Assembly (NCBI RefSeq): GCF_015523155.1
Contig: NZ_WAKW01000016.1
Location: 1 to 33,200 of the forward strand
Length of the DNA stretch: 33,200 nt
Reading direction: 5' to 3'
Source of the DNA: Methanothermococcus sp.
Lineage (GTDB): Archaea; AGJL01; Methanococci; Methanococcales; Methanococcaceae
Shown: positions 17,654 to 25,871 of the stretch, piece after piece
Position numbering within the stretch: the stretch's first letter is position 1
How the letters are laid out: each line of letters opens with the position of its first letter
The notes under the pieces: model-generated
The model's database searches: none
What the model saw: only the letters and a program-made list of their open reading frames with translations
What the model was told of the DNA's origin: nothing
Position numbers and translations under genes: made by a program

Positions 17654-18478
17654 ATGAAATATATTATTCCCATAATTTTTTTTATTGCAATTGTTCCAAT
17701 CGGGTTTGCAGAAACAGCAATAGCTACAATGGATGGGTATTGGGCATTAACTGGTGAAATTACCAACTCCAATCCATATACTGTATTTGTGGCTGTGCCT
17801 GATAATATAGATTACACTGATAAAACATTAAAATCCTCAAACGACTTTTTAAAAGTGAGTTTGTCAGGCGATATTGTGGATAACCCCGATGCTGCGGTTT
17901 TTTACAATACTATATTGAATGGAAAAAGGGGATTTTGGATTCCACCATATACCACGGTAAAAATAAGTAGAGAAGGCATCTTAAATTATACGTTAAATAT
18001 TGATGAATCTCAGGTAAATTACGATATTGCAGGTCCAGCATTGGTAGATACTACGAAGATTTTAAATTTAAAACAGGTATTTCCCATATATCAAAAAGGA
18101 ATAATGCTTGATAATTTCAAACTCTATGTGAGAGGTTCGATAAAAAAATCAGATAATTCCGAAGTTATAAGTATGATTGTTCCAGCACCACTTGTTTTGA
18201 AAGACTATTATCAATTTAACAAAATTCTTGGAAAATATGATGTGGATGTTTGGGTGAGCTCATATAATGAATATATCAATAAGCATAAAAAAATGGCTTA
18301 CAAGCAAAACCCCGACTTGTATAATGTCGATGATGCATTAGTTCCAAATATGGATGATAGTTTTGGCAGTGATATTAATTTAAAATTATTTGATGTGCCT
18401 GCAATGGTATTTACAACATCCGATAAACAACCAATAGATTTTGCATATGTTATGTATTGGGATAAAAAGTATAATTAG
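17654..18478 (+). CDS. Secreted protein of the pilin-type cluster (unknown function)
   Basis: The 274-residue protein starts with a typical signal peptide: MKY, a hydrophobic stretch IIPIIFFIAIVPIGF, then AETAIA near residue 20-25. No second membrane helix or known domain is visible. The mature part is beta-rich and acidic, with many Asp, Asn and Tyr residues and no cysteine that I can see. Its ribosome binding site GGTGATGTT overlaps the stop codon of the preceding gene, so the two are almost certainly co-translated, and the prepilin gene follows nine bases after its stop. I do not recognise the family. Its place between a membrane-anchored protein and a prepilin suggests a subunit or assembly factor of a surface fibre. 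Confidence 0.65.
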   Translation: MKYIIPIIFFIAIVPIGFAETAIATMDGYWALTGEITNSNPYTVFVAVPDNIDYTDKTLKSSNDFLKVSLSGDIVDNPDAAVFYNTILNGKRGFWIPPYTTVKISREGILNYTLNIDESQVNYDIAGPALVDTTKILNLKQVFPIYQKGIMLDNFKLYVRGSIKKSDNSEVISMIVPAPLVLKDYYQFNKILGKYDVDVWVSSYNEYINKHKKMAYKQNPDLYNVDDALVPNMDDSFGSDINLKLFDVPAMVFTTSDKQPIDFAYVMYWDKKYN

Positions 18479-18487
18479 GTGTTTGGT

Positions 18488-18883
18488 ATGAGGGGACAAA
18501 TTTCTTTGGAATTTTCCATACTATTTTTAGCACTACTGGTTGTTGTAATAGTGTCTACAATGACTTCAGGCATGTATGGTTATAAAAAAACAGTGGAGGT
18601 ATCATCTGCAAGTTTAGGTCATGCTGCATTATCTAAATTAAAAACCAATATAGATATGCTTTCCGTTGCAGATTCAGGTTCTAAAAAGCTAGTATATATA
18701 AAGTCTCCACCTGGAATATGGGTAGTTAATGGAACAAATATAACATTAAAAGGAAATGGATATAACTTAACTACAACATGCAGTATAAATTTGACTACCA
18801 ACGAGATATATAAAACAAATTTAAGTGTAGATGCTGTATTATTAGAGAGAAATAAAAATAATATTTATATAAATTGGTCATAA
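18488..18883 (+). CDS. Type IV pilin-like protein with class III signal peptide
   Basis: The 131-residue protein begins MRGQISLEFSILFLALL. A short basic leader ends in Gly, the mature protein would start QISLE with Glu at +5, and a hydrophobic helix follows directly. This is the QxxxE class III signal peptide of euryarchaeal pilins, cut by the dedicated peptidase EppA in Methanococcus. The helix anchors the subunit or forms the fibre core. The rest (GNGYNLTTTCSINLTTN) is beta-rich and holds several N-x-S/T sequons suited to archaeal N-glycosylation (for example NGT, NIT, NLT, NLS). I place the start at ATG 18488, six bases after AGGTG, rather than the in-frame GTG at 18479. It is the last gene of the cluster and could be a major or a minor pilin. 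Confidence 0.85.
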   Translation: MRGQISLEFSILFLALLVVVIVSTMTSGMYGYKKTVEVSSASLGHAALSKLKTNIDMLSVADSGSKKLVYIKSPPGIWVVNGTNITLKGNGYNLTTTCSINLTTNEIYKTNLSVDAVLLERNKNNIYINWS

Positions 18884-18951
18884 CGGTATGGTTTTAATAT
18901 ATATATTATTATTGCATATGTCTTGACCTATTCATTCCCTATCAATCTATT

Positions 18952-19866
18952 TTACAATATACTATTTAATATTGGTAACACCATCAAAGAAACCACCGTA
19001 GTTATGAAACATGCCGAAGCTACGAGTTTTACATCCAGTCCATAAAGCACAGAGAACACCAAGGACATCATTGCAGAGGGCATTGCAGATTCAAGTATTA
19101 AAACATTTTTATCCAATCCCCCTATTAAAAATATGGATGAAAGAATAAAGGCTATTAACGGAGCGATTCCCATCCTAACTATGGATGCTATTACTCCATA
19201 AATAGCACCGAATCTTGCAGAGCTCGGCGATAATGACAATCCAAGGGATAGCATAATTAAAGGTATTGTGGCATTTGACAGGTAATTCAGCGTTTTAATA
19301 AAAAACTCTGGAAAATTACCAAGGGATAATCCAAAAAATACAAGAGTTATACTTATAACACCAGTCATCAATGGTGGAAATTTTAGGAGCTCTTTTATTA
19401 CGGACTTATCGCTATTTTTATTTTTTCCAAATTTTATACCGATGTATGTTCCAATTAATAAACTGGCAAAAACACTCCCCATGTCGCAAAATATTGCTCT
19501 TGTAAGTCCTTCTGTTCCATAAAATCCATATATTACAGGGTAACCTAAAAATCCAGTATTTCCTAATGCACAAACTAATATTAGACCCCCCAGTGATTGT
19601 TTATTTAGTTTTAAGAATCTTCCAATAAGATATCCTATAAACCCACAAATGATAAATGCTAAAAATATCAAAAAAGGAAGTTTTAAAAATTGAGGTAAAT
19701 CCACAGGTGAAACATTTTTCATAATTGTTAAAAATATGGTTGAAGGCATTGCAATATATACTACAATATTGTTGAGTATTGTCCTATCGCTCTCTTTTAG
19801 AATATTAAAGTATTTTGATAGATAACCTGTTAATATTAAAAGAACTATTATGATCATTATATCCAT
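18952..19866 (-). CDS. Auxin-efflux-carrier (AEC) family transporter
   Basis: The 304-residue integral membrane protein has about ten hydrophobic helices in two groups around a more polar middle (GIKFGKNKNSDKSVIKELLK, about residues 143-162). The start region TGYLSKYFNILKESDRTILN, the segment VCALGNTGFLGYPVIYGFYG (about 98-117) and the late helices match the AEC family. Prokaryotic members are often called malate permeases, but substrates are rarely proven and archaea do not use auxin. The ATG follows GGTGTAATACT and lies four bases after the stop codon of coaD, so the two genes form one transcript. It carries one of the three non-RNA GATC sites (19852). Confidence 0.85.
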   Translation of the reverse strand: MDIMIIIVLLILTGYLSKYFNILKESDRTILNNIVVYIAMPSTIFLTIMKNVSPVDLPQFLKLPFLIFLAFIICGFIGYLIGRFLKLNKQSLGGLILVCALGNTGFLGYPVIYGFYGTEGLTRAIFCDMGSVFASLLIGTYIGIKFGKNKNSDKSVIKELLKFPPLMTGVISITLVFFGLSLGNFPEFFIKTLNYLSNATIPLIMLSLGLSLSPSSARFGAIYGVIASIVRMGIAPLIAFILSSIFLIGGLDKNVLILESAMPSAMMSLVFSVLYGLDVKLVASACFITTVVSLMVLPILNSIL

Positions 19867-19870
19867 AGTA

Positions 19871-20335
19871 TTACACCATATTTTTATTTTTTAACAACCT
19901 TCCTTTTTCGTCTATTTCCTTATTTCTTATCCTTGTTGTAGATATTGGTTTTTTATCTTCACTTAATACATAATCATAAACCATTATTTCAAGGGGTTTT
20001 AGATTGTTTTTTGCCCTTATTTCATTTATTCGTTTAGCATTTTTTTCTGTTTCAGGAGTAACTACAATTATATCATAATCTTTTTTTAAGGTATCCCCAT
20101 AGGCGTCGTCTATAACCAATATCTCGTAATTAATTTTATTGCCGTCAAGATATTTTTTTAAGTTTTTTAATCTAATATTTAGTGGATTTATGTTATGGGT
20201 TTTGTATGTTTTTGCAAATTTATCGGATGTTATACCCACATATAACTTTCCAAATTGTGAGGCATATTTTAGAAGTTTTTTATGACCTTTGTGAAGTATA
20301 TCAAAAGTTCCGCCAACAACTACTTTCCTAAACAT
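19871..20335 (-). CDS. coaD: Phosphopantetheine adenylyltransferase (archaeal type)
   Basis: The 154-residue protein is a nucleotidyltransferase that joins 4'-phosphopantetheine and ATP to dephospho-CoA and pyrophosphate, the fourth step of CoA synthesis. The N-terminal [12 protein letters not shown] (residues 8-19) contains the HxGH-type motif for ATP, and [12 protein letters not shown] near the C-terminus corresponds to the ISSTRIR-type motif. The length and sequence fit the archaeal/eukaryotic COG1019 group rather than bacterial CoaD. The ATG follows GGTGTTTAA. It is the first gene of a two-gene unit with the AEC transporter; a functional link is not evident. Confidence 0.92.
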   Translation of the reverse strand: MFRKVVVGGTFDILHKGHKKLLKYASQFGKLYVGITSDKFAKTYKTHNINPLNIRLKNLKKYLDGNKINYEILVIDDAYGDTLKKDYDIIVVTPETEKNAKRINEIRAKNNLKPLEIMVYDYVLSEDKKPISTTRIRNKEIDEKGRLLKNKNMV

Positions 20336-20500
20336 TTAAACACCAATATTATTTTATAATTTATATTATCAATTAAATTATACCATAATCATAATCATCG
20401 TAATATCATAACTATTATATCATATACAAAAACAAAAAATATATATAACATGTTATATTTAATTAATTTTATAAAAATTAAAACATAGGATGTGATTTTT

Positions 20501-20956
20501 TTGGTAAAAAAAGGCGATAAAGTAAAAGTTGATTACATAGGTAAATTAGAAAGTGGAGAAGTTTTCGATACATCAATTGAAAGTGTTGCTAAGGAAGAAG
20601 GCATTTACACACCTGAGAGACCATACGAACCTTTGGAATTTACAGTTGGCGAAGGACAACTTATTGAAGGATTTGAAGAGGCAGTTCTTGATATGAATGT
20701 GGGGGACGAAAAAACAGTAAATATCCCAGCAGAAAAAGCTTATGGACAGAGAGATGAAAAATTAATTCAGACAGTTCCAAAAGAAGCATTCGAAGGAGCA
20801 GACTTTAAACCAGAAGAAGGCATGATAATCCTTGCAGGTGGCGTTCCAGCTACAATTATTGAAGTTAAAGATAACGAAGTAGTTTTGGACTTCAATCACC
20901 AGTTGGCAGGAAAGGATTTAATATTTACAATAAAAGTTGTAGATGTTAAAGAATAA
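20501..20956 (+). CDS. FKBP-type peptidyl-prolyl isomerase, cytosolic
   Basis: The 151-residue protein is a short archaeal FKBP with an insert-in-flap domain, as in the well-studied MtFKBP17 of Methanothermococcus thermolithotrophicus. It catalyses cis-trans isomerization at proline and has chaperone activity through the insert. [16 protein letters not shown] (about residues 8-23) and [13 protein letters not shown] (about 47-59) carry the FKBP pocket residues; [15 protein letters not shown] leads into the flap insert (about 80-130), and [20 protein letters not shown] closes the domain. I place the start at TTG 20501, because GGATGTGA lies just upstream and [14 protein letters not shown] is the usual N-terminus; an in-frame GTG at 20492 overlaps that site. 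A TATA-like stretch is at about 20440-20447. It is followed by a second FKBP gene. Confidence 0.92.
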   Translation: MVKKGDKVKVDYIGKLESGEVFDTSIESVAKEEGIYTPERPYEPLEFTVGEGQLIEGFEEAVLDMNVGDEKTVNIPAEKAYGQRDEKLIQTVPKEAFEGADFKPEEGMIILAGGVPATIIEVKDNEVVLDFNHQLAGKDLIFTIKVVDVKE

Positions 20957-21061
20957 TTTTAATTTTATATTATTTTAATTTTTTAAACAATAGCTATATA
21001 TTAAACATTATTTTATTAATTATTATTTATTTTCTATATTGGATTATTTATCGGTGAAACA

Positions 21062-21631
21062 ATGAAAAATTTAAGATTATCTAATTTTACAAAACTATCT
21101 ATTATTTTTGGTAGTTTAATAATTCTATTAACGGTATTGTCTGGATGTATGAGCACCACTAATGCATCCAATGCAGTAGTTAAAAATGGAACAACAGTTT
21201 GTGTAGATTATATTGGAAAATTTGAAAATGGAACGGTTTTTGATACATCGATTAAAAGCGTTGCAATAAAAAATGGAATATACAATCCCAATAGGGAATA
21301 TAAACCGTTGAATTTTACCGTTGGAAAGGGGCAATTGATTAAGGGCTTTGAAAATGCAGTAATTGGAATGCATGTGGGAGAAAATAAAACAGTCACTATT
21401 CCACCAGAGGAGGCATATGGCGTTAGGAACGATAAGTTAATAATACCTTTACCAATAGAGGCATTTAAAAATGCAAATATAACACCTATAGTTGGTAAGT
21501 ATATATATGTTAAAGGAACTCCTGCTAAAATCATTAAGGTAAATGACACAAATGTGGTTTTAGATTTTAATCCACCACTCGCTGGAAAATCATTAATATT
21601 CACGATAAAAGTTATTAGTATTGAAAAATAA
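21062..21631 (+). CDS. FKBP-type peptidyl-prolyl isomerase, predicted lipoprotein
   Basis: The 189-residue protein is a close relative of the FKBP encoded 106 bases upstream, but with an added N-terminal signal. A basic start (MKNLRLSNFTK) is followed by a hydrophobic stretch (about residues 12-27) and the lipobox LSGC with Cys29. After a short linker the FKBP domain begins: VCVDYIGKFENGTVFDTS (about 45-62) and GKGQLIKGFENAV align with the cytosolic copy, and the insert-in-flap region and end (VVLDFNPPLAGKSLIFTIKV) are kept. It should therefore act outside the membrane, folding secreted or surface proteins. Several N-x-T/S sequons absent from the cytosolic copy (NGT, NFT, NKT, NIT) agree with an external, glycosylated protein. 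The ATG follows CGGTGAAACA. The pair most likely arose by tandem duplication. Confidence 0.9.
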   Translation: MKNLRLSNFTKLSIIFGSLIILLTVLSGCMSTTNASNAVVKNGTTVCVDYIGKFENGTVFDTSIKSVAIKNGIYNPNREYKPLNFTVGKGQLIKGFENAVIGMHVGENKTVTIPPEEAYGVRNDKLIIPLPIEAFKNANITPIVGKYIYVKGTPAKIIKVNDTNVVLDFNPPLAGKSLIFTIKVISIEK

Positions 21632-21683
21632 TATTTTTATACCTTACTTTTTTGTTTTTAAAGCATATATAATGAATAATAAT

Positions 21684-21697
21684 GGTAAAATATATAA
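21684..21697 (+). promoter_or_regulatory. Probable promoter of purP
   Basis: GGTAAAATATATAA combines a BRE-like purine run with a TATA box (about 21690-21697). Initiation would fall near 21720, leaving a leader of about 45 bases to the ATG at 21764. The 18 bases from 21681 are identical to the element upstream of the glutaminase gene. Confidence 0.45.
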
Positions 21698-21763
21698 ATG
21701 AGCTTTATAAAACTATATTTATCTATTTTTCTTTCTCATTTCATATAAATCTCTGGTGAAAGA

Positions 21764-22849
21764 ATGATTTCAAAGGAAGAAATTTTAAGCATATTTGAAG
21801 AATACAACAGGGATGAAATAACCATAGCCACTGTTGGTAGCCATACATCACTCCATATATTAAAAGGAGCAAAATTAGAAGGTTTTTCAACAGCAGTAAT
21901 TACAACAAAAGATAGGGATGTTCCATATAAAAGATTTAATGTTGCAGATAAGTTCATTTATGTTGATAAGTTTTCAGACATATCAAATGAAGAAATCCAA
22001 GAGAAATTAAGGAAAATGAATGCCATAATTGTTCCGCACGGTTCATTTATTGCATACTGCGGACTGGATAAAGTGGAAAACGACTTTAAAGTGCCAATGT
22101 TTGGAAATAGAAAAATACTTAGATGGGAGGCAGAAAGGGATTTGGAAGGAAAGCTTTTAAAAGAAAGTGGTTTAAGAATTCCTAAAAAATACAACAGCCC
22201 CGATGAGATAGACGGACCTGTAATGGTTAAATTCCCTGGTGCAAGGGGAGGAAGGGGATATTTCCCATGCTCCACAACAGAAGAGTTTTGGAGAAAGATA
22301 GAAGATTTCAAGGCAAAGGGTATATTAACAGATGAAGATGTTGAAAATGCACATATTGAAGAATATGTTGTAGGGACAAACTACTGTATACACTATTTTT
22401 ATTCTCCATTGAAAGACCAGGTGGAATTAATGGGGATAGACAGAAGATATGAAAGTAATATTGATGGAATTGTCAGGATTCCTGCAAAAGACCAGATGGA
22501 GCTCGGCATAGACCCATCTTATGTTATAAGTGGAAACTTCCCAGTGGTAATAAGGGAAAGTCTCCTTCCACAGGTATTTGAAATGGGAGATAAATTAGCA
22601 GCTAAGGCAGAAGAAATTGTGCCACCGGGAATGCTTGGTCCATTTTGTCTCCAGTCATTGTGTAATGAAAACTTAGAGCTTGTAGTATTTGAAATGAGTG
22701 CAAGAATAGATGGTGGAACAAACACCTTTATGAATGGAAGTGCATATTCATTCCTATACAATGGAGAGCCACTGAGCATGGGTCAGAGAATAGCAAAAGA
22801 GATAAAACTGGCATTGGAACTTGATATGGTGGATAAAATACTGTCATAA
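21764..22849 (+). CDS. purP: FAICAR synthetase (5-formaminoimidazole-4-carboxamide ribonucleotide synthetase)
   Basis: The 361-residue ATP-grasp enzyme joins formate and AICAR with ATP to give FAICAR, the formate-dependent ninth step of purine synthesis in archaea, which replaces the folate-dependent PurH transformylase. Recognisable segments are TIATVGSHTSLHILKGAKLE (about residues 20-39, the nucleotide/substrate pocket), MFGNRKILRWEAERDLEG (about 112-129), MVKFPGARGGRGYFP (about 151-165, the ATP-grasp lysine and glycine loop) and EMSARIDGGTNTFMNGSAYS (about 309-328, metal-binding end). The length is typical. The ATG follows GGTGAAAGA. Another purine gene, purD, lies about 4 kb away on the other strand, so the two are not in one operon. 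Confidence 0.95.
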   Translation: MISKEEILSIFEEYNRDEITIATVGSHTSLHILKGAKLEGFSTAVITTKDRDVPYKRFNVADKFIYVDKFSDISNEEIQEKLRKMNAIIVPHGSFIAYCGLDKVENDFKVPMFGNRKILRWEAERDLEGKLLKESGLRIPKKYNSPDEIDGPVMVKFPGARGGRGYFPCSTTEEFWRKIEDFKAKGILTDEDVENAHIEEYVVGTNYCIHYFYSPLKDQVELMGIDRRYESNIDGIVRIPAKDQMELGIDPSYVISGNFPVVIRESLLPQVFEMGDKLAAKAEEIVPPGMLGPFCLQSLCNENLELVVFEMSARIDGGTNTFMNGSAYSFLYNGEPLSMGQRIAKEIKLALELDMVDKILS

Positions 22850-22860
22850 ATCGATAAAAT

Positions 22861-22887
22861 AATAAAAATATTTATTTTTTAATTTTT
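22861..22887 (+). terminator. Candidate U-rich terminator of purP
   Basis: AATAAA and TTTATT flank AATA and are followed by a T-rich run (TTTTTTAATTTTTTTAATTTT) in the 38-base gap between purP and the convergent small gene. Archaeal termination mainly needs such T runs; the weak hairpin may be incidental. Confidence 0.35.
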
Positions 22888-23070
22888 TTAATTTTCCAAT
22901 TTTTCTTTTAACTTTTCATTTTCATTTTTTAATTTTTCATATAATTCTTTGTATGTATCTGGATTTAAACCACAGCTTTCAATGGAGGTTATGAGCTCTT
23001 CAAAATGTTCTTCGGTATGCTTTAAATTATGGAGTAGTTTTTTTATTTTTCTTTCCCTTTCATTTTCCAT
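22888..23070 (-). CDS. Small coiled-coil protein of unknown function
   Basis: The 60-residue product is almost all charged helix: 15 or more Glu and a similar number of Lys. It has heptad-like spacing in LKHTEEHFEELITSIE and again in YEKLKNENEKLKEKLEN, separated by a turn at SCGLNPDTYK (about residues 32-41), so it may fold as a helical hairpin or a dimeric coiled coil. A single Cys is at about 33. The evidence for a real gene is a good ribosome binding site, GGTGATATC, directly before the ATG, a compact fit into the gap, and no better frame on the other strand. I recognise no family. It is convergent with purP and precedes nothing on its strand closely; Alba is encoded 177 bases upstream. 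Confidence 0.65.
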   Translation of the reverse strand: MENERERKIKKLLHNLKHTEEHFEELITSIESCGLNPDTYKELYEKLKNENEKLKEKLEN

Positions 23071-23246
23071 GATATCACCAAAGGTATATAATTTTTGGTA
23101 AATAATTTTTTATAAGTTATAAGTTATTTATTTATATCAATATTGAATATTTAATATTATTTAAATGTTATTAATAAATAATATATATTTGAAAAAAGTA
23201 ATACTATAAAGAAAAATAAATTAAATAAAACTAAAAAAATAGGGAA

Positions 23247-23516
23247 TTATTTGGATAATACTATTTCAATTGTGGATATATTGACAGTTTTTCCCTCTTC
23301 GTTTTGCACTTGGTCTGTGCCGAGCTTTATTTCTTCCACTTTAATGTTCGGTAAAAATCTATTTTTTACCATTTCTTCCACATCCACTGCTCTACTAATA
23401 GCTCTGCCTCTTGCCTTAATTTTGACTTTTTCTGCGTTTTCTGTGTTAAACTGGGTAATTACTGCAAGAACATAGTTCATTACACCTTTATTTCCCACAT
23501 ACACGGTGTTATTCAT
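23247..23516 (-). CDS. albA: DNA/RNA-binding protein Alba
   Basis: The 89-residue protein is Alba, an abundant archaeal chromatin protein that binds DNA and RNA as a dimer. The start [20 protein letters not shown] (residues 3-22), the [19 protein letters not shown] segment (about 37-55) and the C-terminal strand STIEIVLSK are the family features. The basic [12 protein letters not shown] region forms the nucleic-acid-binding surface. In Methanococcus, Alba homologues are reported to bind DNA more sequence-selectively and to be less abundant than in Sulfolobus. The ATG follows a very strong AAGGAGGGATATA site, and a clear TATA element stands about 40 bases further upstream, which suggests high expression. 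Confidence 0.95.
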   Translation of the reverse strand: MNNTVYVGNKGVMNYVLAVITQFNTENAEKVKIKARGRAISRAVDVEEMVKNRFLPNIKVEEIKLGTDQVQNEEGKTVNISTIEIVLSK

Positions 23517-23555
23517 TATATCCCTCCTTATGATAACCTAAATATTGGTATAATA

Positions 23556-23573
23556 ATATATAAACTTATCGAT
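23556..23573 (-). promoter_or_regulatory. Promoter of the Alba gene
   Basis: Read on the minus strand the element is TCGATAAGTTTATATATT: a TTTATATA box preceded by a purine-containing BRE-like stretch. It would start transcription near 23535, giving a leader of about 20 bases with the strong AAGGAGGG ribosome binding site. Confidence 0.55.
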
Positions 23574-23593
23574 AAATATTAATATTCTTTATA

Positions 23594-24502
23594 TCATAGA
23601 TTATTTTTTATTTTTTTTCCAATGTTGATACTAGTTTCTTTAACTAAATTTATGTTTTCAATTCCACATTGAATTTTGCCCTCTTTTGATATTATAATAT
23701 TACCCCCATTTAACTCATAAACAGCACTACATTTTAAATATAGTTCGTTATTTTTAATATCATAATTAGCCAGAGCCCCAAAGGGTGCCTGGCATCCACC
23801 ACCATATCCCCTCAATGCCCATCTTTCTGCAATTGATTCTATATATGTTTTGTCATCGTTTATTTTTTTAAGAATATTTATTATTTCTTTATTATCTTTT
23901 CTTGAAGCAATCCCTATAATTCCTTGGGCAGGAGCGGGCAATATATCAAGTCTTTTATAATCAAACTCAGATAAATCCATTTTCAGCCTATTTAATCCAG
24001 CTTCTGCCAAAATAATGGCATCATACTGATGTTCCTTTAATTTTTTCAGTCTCGTGTCAATATTTCCCCTTAATAATTTCGTCTTTAAATTTGGATGCTT
24101 TATGGATAAAAAAGCCTTTCTTCTAATACTTGAAGTTCCCACAATTAATTCATCTTTTTCAATATCCATATCGTCGTTTTTATTCCATATTATTAAATCA
24201 TGGTAGCTTTCCCTTTTTGGAGTTGCAGATATTGTTAAATTTTCATTCCACACCGTTGGGACATCCTTTAAGCTATGGACGGCTATATCTATTTCATTAT
24301 TTAGCATTTTAATATCAAGCTCTTTTGTAAAAACTCCCAATCCGAGCTCAGATAATTTTGTTTTTTGGTTCCTATCCCCTGCGGTTTTGATAATTTTTAT
24401 CTCGATATCGAGGTTTTCATTTAAATTTTCCAAAATATTCTTTACATAATATGTTTGAGCAAGTGCTAATTTGCTTCCCCTTGTTCCAATAGTTATTTTC
24501 AA
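23594..24502 (-). CDS. hemC: Porphobilinogen deaminase (hydroxymethylbilane synthase)
   Basis: The 302-residue enzyme links four porphobilinogen units into hydroxymethylbilane, the common precursor of siroheme, heme, cobalamin and coenzyme F430. The start MKITIGTRGSKLALAQ, Asp80 in HSLKDVPT (catalytic), the RR pair in VGTSSIRRKA (about 121-130), RGNIDTRLKKL and Cys237 in GGGCQAPFGA (which binds the dipyrromethane cofactor) are all present. The start codon is TTG, placed by AAGGTGAAATC just upstream; no ATG fits. It lies 50 bases downstream of the aminotransferase gene on the same strand, so they may be co-transcribed. In a methanogen the main demand is F430 and corrinoids. Confidence 0.96.
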   Translation of the reverse strand: MKITIGTRGSKLALAQTYYVKNILENLNENLDIEIKIIKTAGDRNQKTKLSELGLGVFTKELDIKMLNNEIDIAVHSLKDVPTVWNENLTISATPKRESYHDLIIWNKNDDMDIEKDELIVGTSSIRRKAFLSIKHPNLKTKLLRGNIDTRLKKLKEHQYDAIILAEAGLNRLKMDLSEFDYKRLDILPAPAQGIIGIASRKDNKEIINILKKINDDKTYIESIAERWALRGYGGGCQAPFGALANYDIKNNELYLKCSAVYELNGGNIIISKEGKIQCGIENINLVKETSINIGKKIKNNL

Positions 24503-24552
24503 GATTTCACCTTAAAAGTAAAAAAGAGAGATATATCATTATATTATTTCAA

Positions 24553-25701
24553 TTATATTCTTAATATCTCTTTTGCTGCATCAATTCCACTATTTACATC
24601 ATAGCCCAATTCTCTAAATGCCATTTCAACAGCACCCAATGTTCCCAATATATGATATTCCCTTGCCTTTCCCATATGCCCTATTCTAAATATTTTTCCA
24701 CTCACCTGAGCTTGACCACCTGCTACAAGTATGCCATATTTGTTAGCAAGTAATTCTCTAAATTCTGAATCTACAATCCCCTTAGGATATTTAGCAGAGG
24801 TTACAGTCACTGACCTTGCCCCTTCCTTTGCGAATAATTCAATACCCATAGCTTCTAACCCCGCTCTTGTGGCTTTTGCAAGTTTTTCATGTCGTTTAAA
24901 TCTATTTTCAAGACCTTCATCAAGTACCATTTCAAGAGCTTCATTCATAGCATAGGTTAATGAGACTGATGGTGTATATGGTGTTTCTTTTTTACTTTCA
25001 TATCTTTTTTTGTAGGCGTTAATATCTAAGTAGAATGATTTTGTTTCTGTTTTACTTATAACATCCCATGCCTTTTCACTTACAGATATCGCCGCCATTC
25101 CTGGTGGAGCTGCAATACACTTCTGTGAGCCTGTAACACAAATGTCAATATTAAATTTATCTACATTTACATAATCCCCACCAAGAGATGAAACAGTATC
25201 TACAACATATAATGCATTATATTCTTTGACTATATCACCTATTTCTTTAATTGGATTTCTAACACCTGTTGAGGTTTCGTTATGAACAACAGTAACAACT
25301 TTAATATCTGGGTTTTTCTCCAAAATTTCCCTTACCTCTTCAGGTTTTGCATCGTCACCCCACTCATTTTCCAACCTAATAACATCTGCCTTATACACCT
25401 CGGCTATTTTGCAGAACCTTTCTCCAAAGTTTCCGTTTGTAATAGTTAATACCTTATCCCCTTTATCAACGGTATTTGAAATAGCCATATCCATTGCCGA
25501 TGTTCCTGAACCTGTGATTAAATATACATCATTTTTTGTCATGAAAACTTTTTTCATTTTTTCTATTGTATCCTCTAATAATTCACTATATTCTTTTGTT
25601 CTGTGGCCTATTATCGGATTTGCCATTGATGTTAAAACATTATTTGGAACCATTGTAGGTCCTGGAATCATTAAAAGTTTTTCATAATCTAACTTTTTCA
25701 T
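24553..25701 (-). CDS. Class V aminotransferase (alanine-glyoxylate/serine-pyruvate type)
   Basis: The 382-residue PLP enzyme belongs to the alanine-glyoxylate/serine-pyruvate aminotransferase branch of class V. Lys194 in TGSQKCIAAPPG forms the PLP aldimine, Asp168 in VVDTVSSLGG binds the pyridine nitrogen, and TGSGTSAMD (about 63-71) binds the phosphate. The start LLMIPGPTMVPNNVL and the late segment RIGHMGKAREYHILGTLGA are characteristic. Archaeal homologues have been assigned to alanine, serine or phosphoserine metabolism; the substrate cannot be fixed from sequence. It is cytoplasmic. The ATG follows GAAGTGATAAAAG. It precedes hemC on the same strand. Confidence 0.92.
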   Translation of the reverse strand: MKKLDYEKLLMIPGPTMVPNNVLTSMANPIIGHRTKEYSELLEDTIEKMKKVFMTKNDVYLITGSGTSAMDMAISNTVDKGDKVLTITNGNFGERFCKIAEVYKADVIRLENEWGDDAKPEEVREILEKNPDIKVVTVVHNETSTGVRNPIKEIGDIVKEYNALYVVDTVSSLGGDYVNVDKFNIDICVTGSQKCIAAPPGMAAISVSEKAWDVISKTETKSFYLDINAYKKRYESKKETPYTPSVSLTYAMNEALEMVLDEGLENRFKRHEKLAKATRAGLEAMGIELFAKEGARSVTVTSAKYPKGIVDSEFRELLANKYGILVAGGQAQVSGKIFRIGHMGKAREYHILGTLGAVEMAFRELGYDVNSGIDAAKEILRI

Positions 25702-25871
25702 CTTTTATCACTTCTTTTATCTTATCACTTCTTCTTTTTTATAAGTAATATATTTATATTATTTATAAAGTTTATCTTTTAAAATTTAATATATATTATT
25801 ATGCATTTTACAATACTTTAATATTTAATTTATTTTTAATTTATTTTTTGTTTTTAATTATCACTTCTGCT

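Noticed and set aside
21208-21603. 131-codon minus-strand frame inside the lipoprotein FKBP gene
   Set aside because: The plus-strand frame encodes a complete FKBP; the antisense frame shows no family features or start signals.
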